Origin: Clostridiales bacterium
GTDB lineage: Bacteria > Bacillota > Clostridia > Christensenellales > Aristaeellaceae
Direction: 5' to 3'
Assembly: GCA_004557805.1 (NCBI GenBank)
Contig: SFFS01000198.1
Span: 1-6,057, forward strand
DNA: 6,057 bases
The position numbers and the translations under genes are program-made. Below the pieces are notes generated by a model that worked only from the letters and a program-made list of their open reading frames with translations, was not told the origin of the DNA and did no database searches. Shown piece by piece: positions 1 through 5,168 of this stretch (position 1 is the first letter of the stretch; every line of letters begins with the position of its first letter).

Positions 1-1
1 T

Positions 2-868
2 GGGCGGCTGACGGGGACGATCGGCGGAGGCGCGGTGGAAAAGCGCAGCGAAGAAATGGCGCTTGCGCTGCTGGCAGAAAAGCGCTCCGCGCTACATACG
101 TTCCAGCTGCATAAAAACAGCACGGAGGACATCGGCATGGTCTGCGGCGGCGACGTGACGGCGCTGTTTCAGTTCATTCCCGGCACGGACGAGAAATGGA
201 ACCACCTGGCGAAGGAGATCATGCGCTGCTGCGAGCAGAAGGAACCCGCGACGCTGATCCTGAAGCTGAACGGCTCGACCGCCGCGCTGATCGACGAGGA
301 TGGCGCGCTGCTTGCCGGAAGGCGCGCGGAAAACGGCGAAGATATCTATTCCATGCCGCTGCCGCTTGGCGAGCGCGCGGTGATTTTCGGTGCAGGACAC
401 ATCGCGCAGGCGCTCGTACCGCTTCTGAAATCAGTCGATTTCCGGCCCGTTGTGTTCGATTGCCGCCCCGAGTTCGCCACAAAGGAGCGCTTCCCAGACG
501 CGGAGGCGGTGATCGTCGGCGACTTCGACAACATGATCGTCGGCGACTTCGACAACATTGCCGCGTCGCTGGAACTGAAGCACGACGATTATATCGTCAT
601 CATGACGCAGGGGCACAGCCACGATTTTGAGGTGGAAGCGCAGGTGCTGCGCGGCGATTACGCGTATGTGGGCGTGATCGGCTCGGCGAAAAAGACGGCG
701 TTTGTGAACCGGCGGCTGATGGAAGCGGGCGTGGCGGAGGAAAAGACGCGCACGGTGCATACGCCCATCGGCACGGCGATCAAGGCGGTTACGCCCGCTG
801 AAATCGCGGTGAGCATCGCGGGCGAGATGATCTGCGAGCGCGCGACCATGCGAGAGGGGAAAAGATGA
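2..868 (+). CDS. xdhC: XdhC/CoxI family molybdenum hydroxylase maturation protein (5' partial)
   Basis: XdhC proteins bind molybdenum cofactor and help deliver its mature, sulfurated form to xanthine dehydrogenase-type hydroxylases in the cytoplasm (family knowledge). The frame is open from base 2, and the first visible residues read GRLTGTIGGGAVE, the conserved N-terminal XdhC motif. The gene therefore starts left of the window, and the GTG at 35 is only the Val of that motif. Counting visible residues from base 2, MVCGG lies at 46-50, a Rossmann motif VIFGAGHIAQAL at 127-138, TQGHSHD at about 201-207, VIGSAKK near 225-231, and the C-terminal block HTPIGTAIKAVTPAEIAVS at about 253-271. The 288 visible residues cover the end of the XdhC/CoxI domain and the whole XdhC_C Rossmann domain. 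The motif IVGDFDN occurs twice in tandem (171-177 and 179-185) where relatives have it once. The stop overlaps the next start as ATGA. The enzyme it serves is not in the window. Confidence 0.93.
   Translation, partial: GRLTGTIGGGAVEKRSEEMALALLAEKRSALHTFQLHKNSTEDIGMVCGGDVTALFQFIPGTDEKWNHLAKEIMRCCEQKEPATLILKLNGSTAALIDEDGALLAGRRAENGEDIYSMPLPLGERAVIFGAGHIAQALVPLLKSVDFRPVVFDCRPEFATKERFPDAEAVIVGDFDNMIVGDFDNIAASLELKHDDYIVIMTQGHSHDFEVEAQVLRGDYAYVGVIGSAKKTAFVNRRLMEAGVAEEKTRTVHTPIGTAIKAVTPAEIAVSIAGEMICERATMREGKR
510..558 (+). repeat. 24-bp exact tandem duplication inside xdhC
   Basis: Bases 511-534 and 535-558 are identical 24-mers, and the match extends one base further at the left. The unit is eight codons long, so it inserts eight residues (IVGDFDNM then IVGDFDNI) without shifting the frame. 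The two copies do not differ at any base, silent positions included, so the duplication looks recent. Replication slippage and an assembly or sequencing artefact both remain possible. Confidence 0.95.
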
Positions 869-1713
869 AAACGGCGGTAATTCTGGGCGCGGGTCAGATG
901 GGACAGGCGGCGCGGCGGCTTTTGAACCGCAACAAAATCGCGCTGGCGGCGTTCGGCGATAACAGCCCGCAGAAATGGAACCGGGAGGCGGTTCCGCCGG
1001 TGCTGCCCCTTGCGGAAGCGCTGGCGCTGCGGCCGGAAATCGCGATCGTCGGCGTGCTGGACGAGGAACGTTCGGCGCAGCTGACGGAGCAGGCGCGGAA
1101 GCTCGGCTTTGAGGGCGCGCTCCTGCGGATGAGCGACGCTGCGGAGCAAATCGACGTGCGGGCGGCTACGATGCGGCGCATTTCGGCGCGCCTGCGCGCT
1201 GAAAAAATCCCCGGCGCGCTGGCGGAGCTGGGCGTTTACCGCGGCGATTTTGCATGGCAGCTCAATGAAGAGTTCCCGGAACGAAAGCTGTATTTGTTCG
1301 ATACGTTCGAGGGGTTCGACGCGCGCGACGTCGCCGCCGAGCGCGAAAAGAGCAGCTCGCGCGCGCAGACGGGCGATTTCGCCGATACGGGTTTGCAGGC
1401 CGTGCTCGGGCGGATGCCGCACGGCGAGAAAATTATCGTGCGCCGGGGCTACTTCCCGGAAACGGCGGAAGGGCTGGAGGAGACGTTCGCGCTGGTAAGC
1501 CTGGACGCCGATCTGTACGCGCCGACGCTGGCCGGACTGCGTTGGTTCTATCCGCGCATGGCGCGCGGAGGAATGATCCTGCTGCATGATTACAACAGCA
1601 GCCAGTTCGACGGCGTGCGCAGGGCCGTGAAGGAATACGAGGATGAGGCCGAAAGGCTGGCGCTCGTGCCGCTGTGCGATCTGCATGGTACGGCCGTGAT
1701 CGTAAAGCCGTAA
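865..1713 (+). CDS. Two-part protein: N-terminal Rossmann-like segment plus C-terminal TylF/MycF-type SAM-dependent methyltransferase
   Basis: This 282-residue cytoplasmic protein probably transfers a methyl group from S-adenosylmethionine to a hydroxyl; the acceptor is unknown. Residues 4-13 (AVILGAGQMG) form a dinucleotide-binding-type glycine motif, and the first ~95 residues look like a Rossmann-like domain of the kind seen in nucleoside-sugar enzymes and PglD N-termini. Residues 120-151 match the TylF core: AELGVYRGD (SAM motif I), then FPERKLYLFDTFEGF. SLDADLY at 212-218 and LLHDY at 239-243 supply the acidic residues that family members use for a divalent metal. TylF and MycF methylate macrolide sugars, but relatives also occur in polysaccharide and unassigned loci, so no substrate is implied. 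The ATG at 865 overlaps the xdhC stop by four bases, and GAGAGGGG at 852-859 is a plausible ribosome site. Translation is thus likely coupled to xdhC. Domain calls are fairly secure; biological role is not. Confidence 0.85.
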   Translation: MKTAVILGAGQMGQAARRLLNRNKIALAAFGDNSPQKWNREAVPPVLPLAEALALRPEIAIVGVLDEERSAQLTEQARKLGFEGALLRMSDAAEQIDVRAATMRRISARLRAEKIPGALAELGVYRGDFAWQLNEEFPERKLYLFDTFEGFDARDVAAEREKSSSRAQTGDFADTGLQAVLGRMPHGEKIIVRRGYFPETAEGLEETFALVSLDADLYAPTLAGLRWFYPRMARGGMILLHDYNSSQFDGVRRAVKEYEDEAERLALVPLCDLHGTAVIVKP

Positions 1714-1736
1714 AAACGGCGCTGAAACCTTATAAC

Positions 1737-1773
1737 AAAAGAATCGCAGCCGAAAAGCCGCGATTCTTTTTGT
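1737..1773. terminator. Bidirectional rho-independent terminator between convergent genes
   Basis: An 11-bp perfect stem (AAAAGAATCGC at 1737-1747 with GCGATTCTTTT at 1760-1770) encloses a 12-nt loop. On the plus strand the stem runs into a T tract (1767-1771, then TTTGCTCTTTT). On the minus strand the complement of 1737-1740 gives TTTT. It lies 23 bases past the methyltransferase stop and 14 bases past the permease stop, so it can end both convergent transcripts. The rest of the 71-bp gap shows nothing else. Confidence 0.85.
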
Positions 1774-1784
1774 TTGCTCTTTTG

Positions 1785-2576
1785 TCAGCCCTTCACCGCG
1801 CCCGCCGTCACGCCGGAAATGATGTGCTTCTGGCAGGAGAGGTAGAAGATGATGATCGGGATGATGCTCATCATAATCAGCGCCATCACCGCGCCCAGAT
1901 CGACGTGGCCGTAGCTGCCCTGCAGATACTGGATATAGTCGTTCCAGACCCACATGATTTCCAGCACGCCCACCGAAATGAGGATCGGCTTGAGCATCGG
2001 GAACACCACGAGGAAGAACGTGCGCAGCGCGCCGCAGCCGTCGATGGCCGCCGCTTCTTCAATTTCAAGCGGAATGCCCTTGACGAAGCCCGTGAACATG
2101 AACACCGCAAGCCCCGCGCCGAAGCCCAGATAGATCACCGGGATCGTCCAGGGCTTATCCAGATGCAGCGTGTGCGCCGTTTTGGCCAGCGTGAACATGA
2201 CCATCTGGAACGGCACCACCATCGAGAACACGCACAGATAGTACACCACCTTCGAGAACGCGTCGTTCACGCGGGAGATGTACCACGCCGCCATCGATGT
2301 GCACAGCAGGATCAGCGCCGAGGAGAGAATGGTGATCATGAAGCTGTAGCCGGCCGATTTCAGGAACGGATATTCGCCCACGGTCAGGCCGTTCTGGTAG
2401 TTTGCCCAGCCGACGAACGTATCGCCGTTGGGCAGGGCGAAGGTGCTCGTGTTGATGGAAGCGTTCGTTTTGAACGAGTTGAACAGCACGATCACGATCG
2501 GCAGCATGTACGCGATGCAGATCAGCGTGAACAGCACCGACAGGGCGTTTTTGATTCTCTGCTCTTTTTTCATCAC
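1785..2576 (-). CDS. MalG-type carbohydrate ABC transporter permease with an apparent internal deletion
   Basis: Inner-membrane permease of a binding-protein-dependent sugar importer (ABC.MS.P1, MalG-like). Hydrophobic segments appear near residues 10-32, 75-98, 108-131, 143-163, 194-212 and 226-246. The cytoplasmic EAA loop that docks the ATPase is clear at 173-197 (EEAAAIDG, then FPMLKP), and the C-terminus ends in the usual TAGAVKG. At 263 residues it is shorter than the roughly 275-280 usual for close relatives. The missing part seems to follow WNDY (211-214): the segment normally reading like LLPxLVL...KTIP is absent and the chain goes straight to IQYLQGSYG. The start may be GTG at 2576, giving a 4-bp overlap with the upstream permease stop and 7 nt from AGGAGG, or ATG at 2573, 10 nt away. 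It is last in the operon and followed by the shared terminator. Family assignment is firm; whether this copy works is uncertain. Confidence 0.9.
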   Translation of the reverse strand: MMKKEQRIKNALSVLFTLICIAYMLPIVIVLFNSFKTNASINTSTFALPNGDTFVGWANYQNGLTVGEYPFLKSAGYSFMITILSSALILLCTSMAAWYISRVNDAFSKVVYYLCVFSMVVPFQMVMFTLAKTAHTLHLDKPWTIPVIYLGFGAGLAVFMFTGFVKGIPLEIEEAAAIDGCGALRTFFLVVFPMLKPILISVGVLEIMWVWNDYIQYLQGSYGHVDLGAVMALIMMSIIPIIIFYLSCQKHIISGVTAGAVKG

Positions 2577-3490
2577 TGCTGCACCTCCTTCGTATGCGTA
2601 GCGCGCAGCTGCACCAGCGCGATGGCCGCCACCAGGATGAAGAACAGCACGGCCTTGGCCTGGCCTACGCCGCGGGAGTTGGAGTTGAGGTAGAAGGTGT
2701 TATAGATATTGAGCGCAAGCATTTCGGTCGATTTGATGATCGTTCCGTCGGGGCGGAACACGAACGGCTGGCCGCCGTTCAGAACCATGTTCTGATCGAA
2801 AAGCTTGAACGAATTTGTCAGCGTCAGGAAGCTGCAGATGGTAATGGACGGCATCACCGTGGGGATGGTGATATGGGCCAGCGTCTGCCAGCCGTTCGCG
2901 CCGTCGATCTGCGCGGCCTCGATCATATCCGTCGGAACCGATTGCAGCCCGGCGATGTAGATAATCATCATATAGCCGATCTGCTGCCAGCTCATCAGGA
3001 TAATCAGGCCCCAGTAGCCGTAGGTGGTGCTGAGCACGATGGACGTTCCGTAGCGCTTGAGTATGCCGTCGAAGATCATCGACCAGATGTAGCCCAGCAC
3101 GATACCGCCGATCAGGTTCGGCATGAAGAACACGCCGCGGAACACGTTCGAACCCTTAATGCCGCGCGTCAGCGCGTAGGCGACAAAGAACGCCAGCACG
3201 TTGATGACGATCAGCGAGGTCGCGGCGACGAGCGCCGTATACCAGAACGCGTGCATGAAGCTCGCGTCGGCCAGCGCCTTGCGGTAGTTGGCAAGGCCGA
3301 TCCACTTTGCGTTGGAAGTGGTGGTGAATTTGCAGAAGGACAGATACAGGCCCTTCAGGAACGGATACAGGAATCCGATGCAGAATGCCGCGAACGTCGG
3401 CAGAAGGAACAGGGCAAACCAGCGCTGAATCGGGCGGCGTATGAGTTTTGAGTTCACTGCCGCGGTGTTTTTCTGCCTGCTTTTTTTCAT
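2573..3490 (-). CDS. MalF-type carbohydrate ABC transporter permease
   Basis: First permease of the sugar importer (ABC.MS.P, MalF-like), forming the membrane channel with the neighbouring MalG-type subunit. The 305 residues fit the usual length. A basic N-terminus precedes hydrophobic segments near 24-46, 82-106, 116-140, 158-181, 214-229 and 278-295. The EAA loop is intact at 190-213 (IEAAQIDGANG, then ITIPTVMP). Stretches such as FFMPNLIGGIVLGYIW (121-136), TNSFKLFDQN (225-234) and GVGQAKAV (274-281) resemble, from memory, a transporter subfamily widespread in gut Clostridia. The ATG at 3490 has GGAGG at 3498-3502 with a 7-nt gap. The gene lies 185 bases after the binding-protein stop and overlaps the next permease. 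No ATPase gene follows, as is usual for CUT1 importers that share an MsmX-type ATPase. Substrate is not decidable. Confidence 0.95.
   Translation of the reverse strand: MKKSRQKNTAAVNSKLIRRPIQRWFALFLLPTFAAFCIGFLYPFLKGLYLSFCKFTTTSNAKWIGLANYRKALADASFMHAFWYTALVAATSLIVINVLAFFVAYALTRGIKGSNVFRGVFFMPNLIGGIVLGYIWSMIFDGILKRYGTSIVLSTTYGYWGLIILMSWQQIGYMMIIYIAGLQSVPTDMIEAAQIDGANGWQTLAHITIPTVMPSITICSFLTLTNSFKLFDQNMVLNGGQPFVFRPDGTIIKSTEMLALNIYNTFYLNSNSRGVGQAKAVLFFILVAAIALVQLRATHTKEVQQ
2582..2590 (-). promoter_or_regulatory. Strong ribosome binding site for the MalG-type permease
   Basis: The minus strand reads AAGGAGGTG here, nearly the full anti-Shine-Dalgarno complement, inside the last codons of the upstream permease. 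GGAGG is 7 nt from the GTG at 2576 and 10 nt from the ATG at 2573. The spacing slightly favours GTG; codon preference favours ATG. Confidence 0.85.
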
Positions 3491-3497
3491 AGCCGCG

Positions 3498-3502
3498 CCT
3501 CC
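3498..3502 (-). promoter_or_regulatory. Ribosome binding site for the MalF-type permease
   Basis: The minus strand reads GGAGG within TGGAGGCG, 7 nt before the ATG at 3490. This supports that start over the longer out-of-frame reading that begins inside the upstream hairpin. Confidence 0.85.
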
Positions 3503-3533
3503 AGAGTGAAAAATGGGGGGAACGATTTTTTCG

Positions 3534-3550
3534 GGGCGGCGGGGCCGCCC
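3534..3550. other. GC-rich hairpin in the gap between binding protein and permease
   Basis: GGGCGGC (3534-3540) pairs with GCCGCCC (3544-3550) around a 3-nt loop. On the operon strand it is followed by an A run rather than a T run, so it is not a canonical terminator for the operon. A second small stem, CCGGA/TCCGG, sits at 3590-3603. Both may be incidental in this G-rich stretch, or may contribute to mRNA stability. No reading frame in the gap looks coding. Confidence 0.4.
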
Positions 3551-3619
3551 TTTGGGGGAACGACGGGAGCGGAGTAGGGACGGCGGAAACCGGAGACTTC
3601 CGGATCTCCTGCCTGAAAT

Positions 3620-3669
3620 TTACTGAAAACGGGGGCACGCCGTTCAGCGTGCCCCCTTGCACTCAGTAA
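3620..3669 (-). terminator. Two-tier intercistronic hairpin after the binding-protein gene (partial terminator or mRNA stabiliser)
   Basis: A perfect 10-bp GC stem (GGGGGCACGC at 3631-3640, GCGTGCCCCC at 3647-3656, 6-nt loop) is nested inside a second 7-bp stem (TTACTGA at 3620-3626, TCAGTAA at 3663-3669), with a small internal loop between them. On the operon strand the GC stem is followed by GTTTTC, a weak U tract. It begins 7 bases after the binding-protein stop. In sugar importers such structures are known to attenuate read-through or protect the upstream mRNA, so that binding protein exceeds permease; that role here is inferred from position and shape. Confidence 0.8.
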
Positions 3670-3675
3670 TGATAC

Positions 3676-4950
3676 TTACTGATTCGCGTACTGGGTGGCC
3701 CAGCCCTGAACGAACGCGGTCACAACGTCGTCCCAGGAACCGGCGCCGGCGGAGTACTGAGTCAGCGCGGCCACAACGCCGGCGCGCCAGGAATCGACGT
3801 TCGGCGTGTAGTTGAACGCCCAGCTGACGACGTAGTTGCCATCGGCGATGTAGGCGTTGGCGTCGTTGAAGAACACGTTGTCAGAAGCCTTCGCGTTCTT
3901 GAACGGGATGGGGCCGAACTCCTCGGCCATCATCGTGGTGCCTTCTTCGGAGGTCACAACCCAGTAGAGGAAGTCGAGCGTCGCCTTGATGTTGGCTTCG
4001 GAAGCCTGAGAGTTGACGGCCCAGCAGTTTTCGGTGCCGCAGGCCAGACCGGCCTTTTCTTCGCCTTCAACGCCGCAGTAGATCGGGATCATGGCCAGAT
4101 CGTCGGCGTTCATGCCGAAGGTGCCGGTCAGGTTCGAGAATTCCCAGGTGCCGTTCTGATAGAACACGGCCTTGCCTTCGCCGAATTCGGCTTCGGCCTG
4201 GTCGCCGGTGGCAGTGGCCAGCTGGCTGGGTTCGGTGGAAGAGTTGTTGATGTACAGATCCCAGACGTTCTTGAAGTTGTCGAGGTACTTGCCGGTGATG
4301 GTGGCGGGCTGAGAGGTCACGCCGTCATCGCGGAATTCGTAGTACAGCGGCATGTTGGCCAGATGGCCGGAGAAGCGCCAGGAAGAGGAGCCGTCCAGGC
4401 CGGCGGACGTGAAGGCGTCGAAGCCCAGTTCGTCCTTGCGGGCATGGATGTCTTCGGCGACAGCCTTCAGGGACGCGAAATCCTTGATGTCGGCCAGGGT
4501 GTAGCCGGCCTTTTCAAGCAGCGCCTTGTTGGTGATGATGCCGAACGCTTCGTAGCAGTAGCCGATGCAGAACGCTTCGCCGTTCTCGCCGTAGAGGTTG
4601 AACTCATGGGTGGTCAGCTCTTTGTAGAAGTCGGTGTCGCTCAGGTCGAGACAATAGTCGGCCCAGGTGTCGAGACCGGCCTGGTTGCCGCACTGGAACA
4701 GGGTGGGAGCAGCCTTGCCCTTGTCCATTTCGGCGGTCAGGGTTTCACTGTAGGTGCCGGAAGCGGCGGTGACGACGGTCACCGGCACGCCGGTCTGCTC
4801 GGTGTAAGTCTTGGCGAGCGCCTGCCAGGCGGCGTCCGCTTCGGGCTTGAAGTTGAGGTAATAGACGGAGCCGGTTTCATCCGCGGCAGCAAAGCTGCAC
4901 AGGGACAGAACCATCGCCAGCGCCAGAAGCACAGCAAAGAATTTCTTCAT
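3676..4950 (-). CDS. Extracellular sugar-binding protein of an ABC importer (SBP family 1)
   Basis: Extracytoplasmic receptor that captures a sugar, probably an oligosaccharide, and delivers it to the two permeases encoded downstream. The 424-residue product has a Sec signal (MKKFFAVLLALAMVLSLCSF, then AAA before DE), with likely cleavage after residue 23. The only Cys near the cleavage region, at residue 18, sits in LSLC, a poor lipobox. The mature part starts with VYYLNFKPEADAAW and carries VTVVTAASGTY, KAVFYQNGTWEF and GTENCWAVNS, which match from memory the family 1 receptors that travel with this permease pair. I chose ATG at 4950 rather than the in-frame ATG at 5007, because it begins the signal peptide and has AAAGGA upstream (4961-4966) at 10 nt. 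The gene is first in the operon, directly behind a consensus promoter. Carbohydrate class is likely; the exact ligand is unknown. Confidence 0.95.
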   Translation of the reverse strand: MKKFFAVLLALAMVLSLCSFAAADETGSVYYLNFKPEADAAWQALAKTYTEQTGVPVTVVTAASGTYSETLTAEMDKGKAAPTLFQCGNQAGLDTWADYCLDLSDTDFYKELTTHEFNLYGENGEAFCIGYCYEAFGIITNKALLEKAGYTLADIKDFASLKAVAEDIHARKDELGFDAFTSAGLDGSSSWRFSGHLANMPLYYEFRDDGVTSQPATITGKYLDNFKNVWDLYINNSSTEPSQLATATGDQAEAEFGEGKAVFYQNGTWEFSNLTGTFGMNADDLAMIPIYCGVEGEEKAGLACGTENCWAVNSQASEANIKATLDFLYWVVTSEEGTTMMAEEFGPIPFKNAKASDNVFFNDANAYIADGNYVVSWAFNYTPNVDSWRAGVVAALTQYSAGAGSWDDVVTAFVQGWATQYANQ

Positions 4951-4960
4951 AGTGGTCGGA

Positions 4961-4966
4961 TCCTTT
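4961..4966 (-). promoter_or_regulatory. Ribosome binding site deciding the binding-protein start
   Basis: The minus strand reads AAAGGA here, 10 nt before the ATG at 4950. No comparable site precedes the alternative ATG at 5007, and that start would place a polar 19-residue extension before the signal peptide. Confidence 0.8.
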
Positions 4967-5016
4967 CTGAATTTTTTATTTATGTGTACGGAATTCATCC
5001 GCGGCACATCGATTTC

Positions 5017-5036
5017 TGCATTTCATCTAAAATGCA
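5017..5036. promoter_or_regulatory. 20-bp inverted repeat at the transcription start, candidate operator
   Basis: TGCATTT (5017-5023) and AAATGCA (5030-5036) form a perfect inverted repeat with a 6-bp centre. It spans the predicted start of the operon transcript, a typical place for a repressor such as a LacI- or GntR-family protein. In RNA it could also fold as a hairpin at the extreme 5' end. No regulator gene is present in the window, so the binding protein is unknown. Confidence 0.55.
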
Positions 5037-5040
5037 ATAC

Positions 5041-5070
5041 ATTATAGCCACGTTTTCTGTCCGATGTCAA
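5041..5070 (-). promoter_or_regulatory. Consensus sigma-A promoter of the sugar importer operon
   Basis: The minus strand has TTGACA at 5070-5065 and TATAAT at 5046-5041, both perfect, separated by 18 bp. An A-rich stretch lies just upstream (about 5081-5108 on the plus strand reads as T-rich), resembling an UP element. Transcription should begin near 5033-5035, giving a leader of about 84 nt before the binding-protein ATG. A promoter this strong suggests the operon is held by a repressor or is highly expressed. Confidence 0.9.
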
Positions 5071-5155
5071 CCATAAATACGATTTTTTCTGCAATTTTTC
5101 TTTCAAACCCGGATTCGGAAAGAAACGGCGCGCTCCCGCATATGCTTGCCCGACA

Positions 5156-5162
5156 GGGAGGG
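5156..5162 (+). promoter_or_regulatory. Ribosome binding site deciding the start of the right-edge gene
   Basis: GGGAGGG ends 6 nt before the ATG at 5169. In-frame ATGs also occur at 5142, 5163 and 5178. The one at 5163 touches the site, 5178 is too far from it, and 5142 lies upstream without a site of its own, so 5169 is the best start. Confidence 0.75.
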
Positions 5163-5168
5163 ATGCGC

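Larger units (their letters stand above)
4951..5168. other. Divergent intergenic control region
   Basis: This 218-bp gap separates the leftward importer operon from the rightward uncharacterised gene and is clearly more AT-rich than its flanks. It holds the operon promoter, the inverted repeat, the ~84-nt leader and both ribosome sites. For the rightward gene the best -10 candidate is TACGAT at 5078-5083, but it has no credible -35, so I do not call a promoter for that direction. Confidence 0.8.

Noticed and set aside
35..37. GTG at 35 as the start of the xdhC gene
   Set aside because: The frame is open upstream to base 2 and encodes the conserved GTIGGGAVE motif, of which this GTG is the Val codon; the gene is cut by the window edge.
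658..1953. Long minus-strand open frame opposite xdhC, the methyltransferase and the terminator
   Set aside because: It is Arg- and His-rich without recognisable motifs, crosses the terminator hairpin and overlaps three well-supported genes; it is a by-product of GC-rich codon use.
1674..3451. Two long plus-strand frames opposite the permeases (1674-2693 and 2594-3451)
   Set aside because: They translate to His/Arg/Asp/Gln-rich sequence typical of the reverse complement of membrane-protein codons and lie antisense to clear permease genes.
3534..3550. GC hairpin as a terminator of the operon
   Set aside because: The run following it on the operon strand is A-rich, not T-rich, and the permease start lies just downstream.
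3156..3662. Minus-strand frame covering the gap between binding protein and MalF-type permease
   Set aside because: It begins inside the strong hairpin, runs out of frame through the permease, and its Pro/Arg-rich sequence shows no domain.
4951..5007. N-terminal extension of the binding protein to ATG 5007
   Set aside because: It would add 19 polar residues before a textbook signal peptide and has no good ribosome site, whereas ATG 4950 does.
5047..5062. CcpA (cre) site in the promoter spacer, minus strand around AGAAAACGTGG
   Set aside because: It differs from the cre consensus at about four key positions; too weak to call.
4363..5076. Plus-strand frame antisense to the binding protein
   Set aside because: It is a Gly/Val-rich shadow of the receptor gene and ends in the AT-rich control region with no supporting signals.
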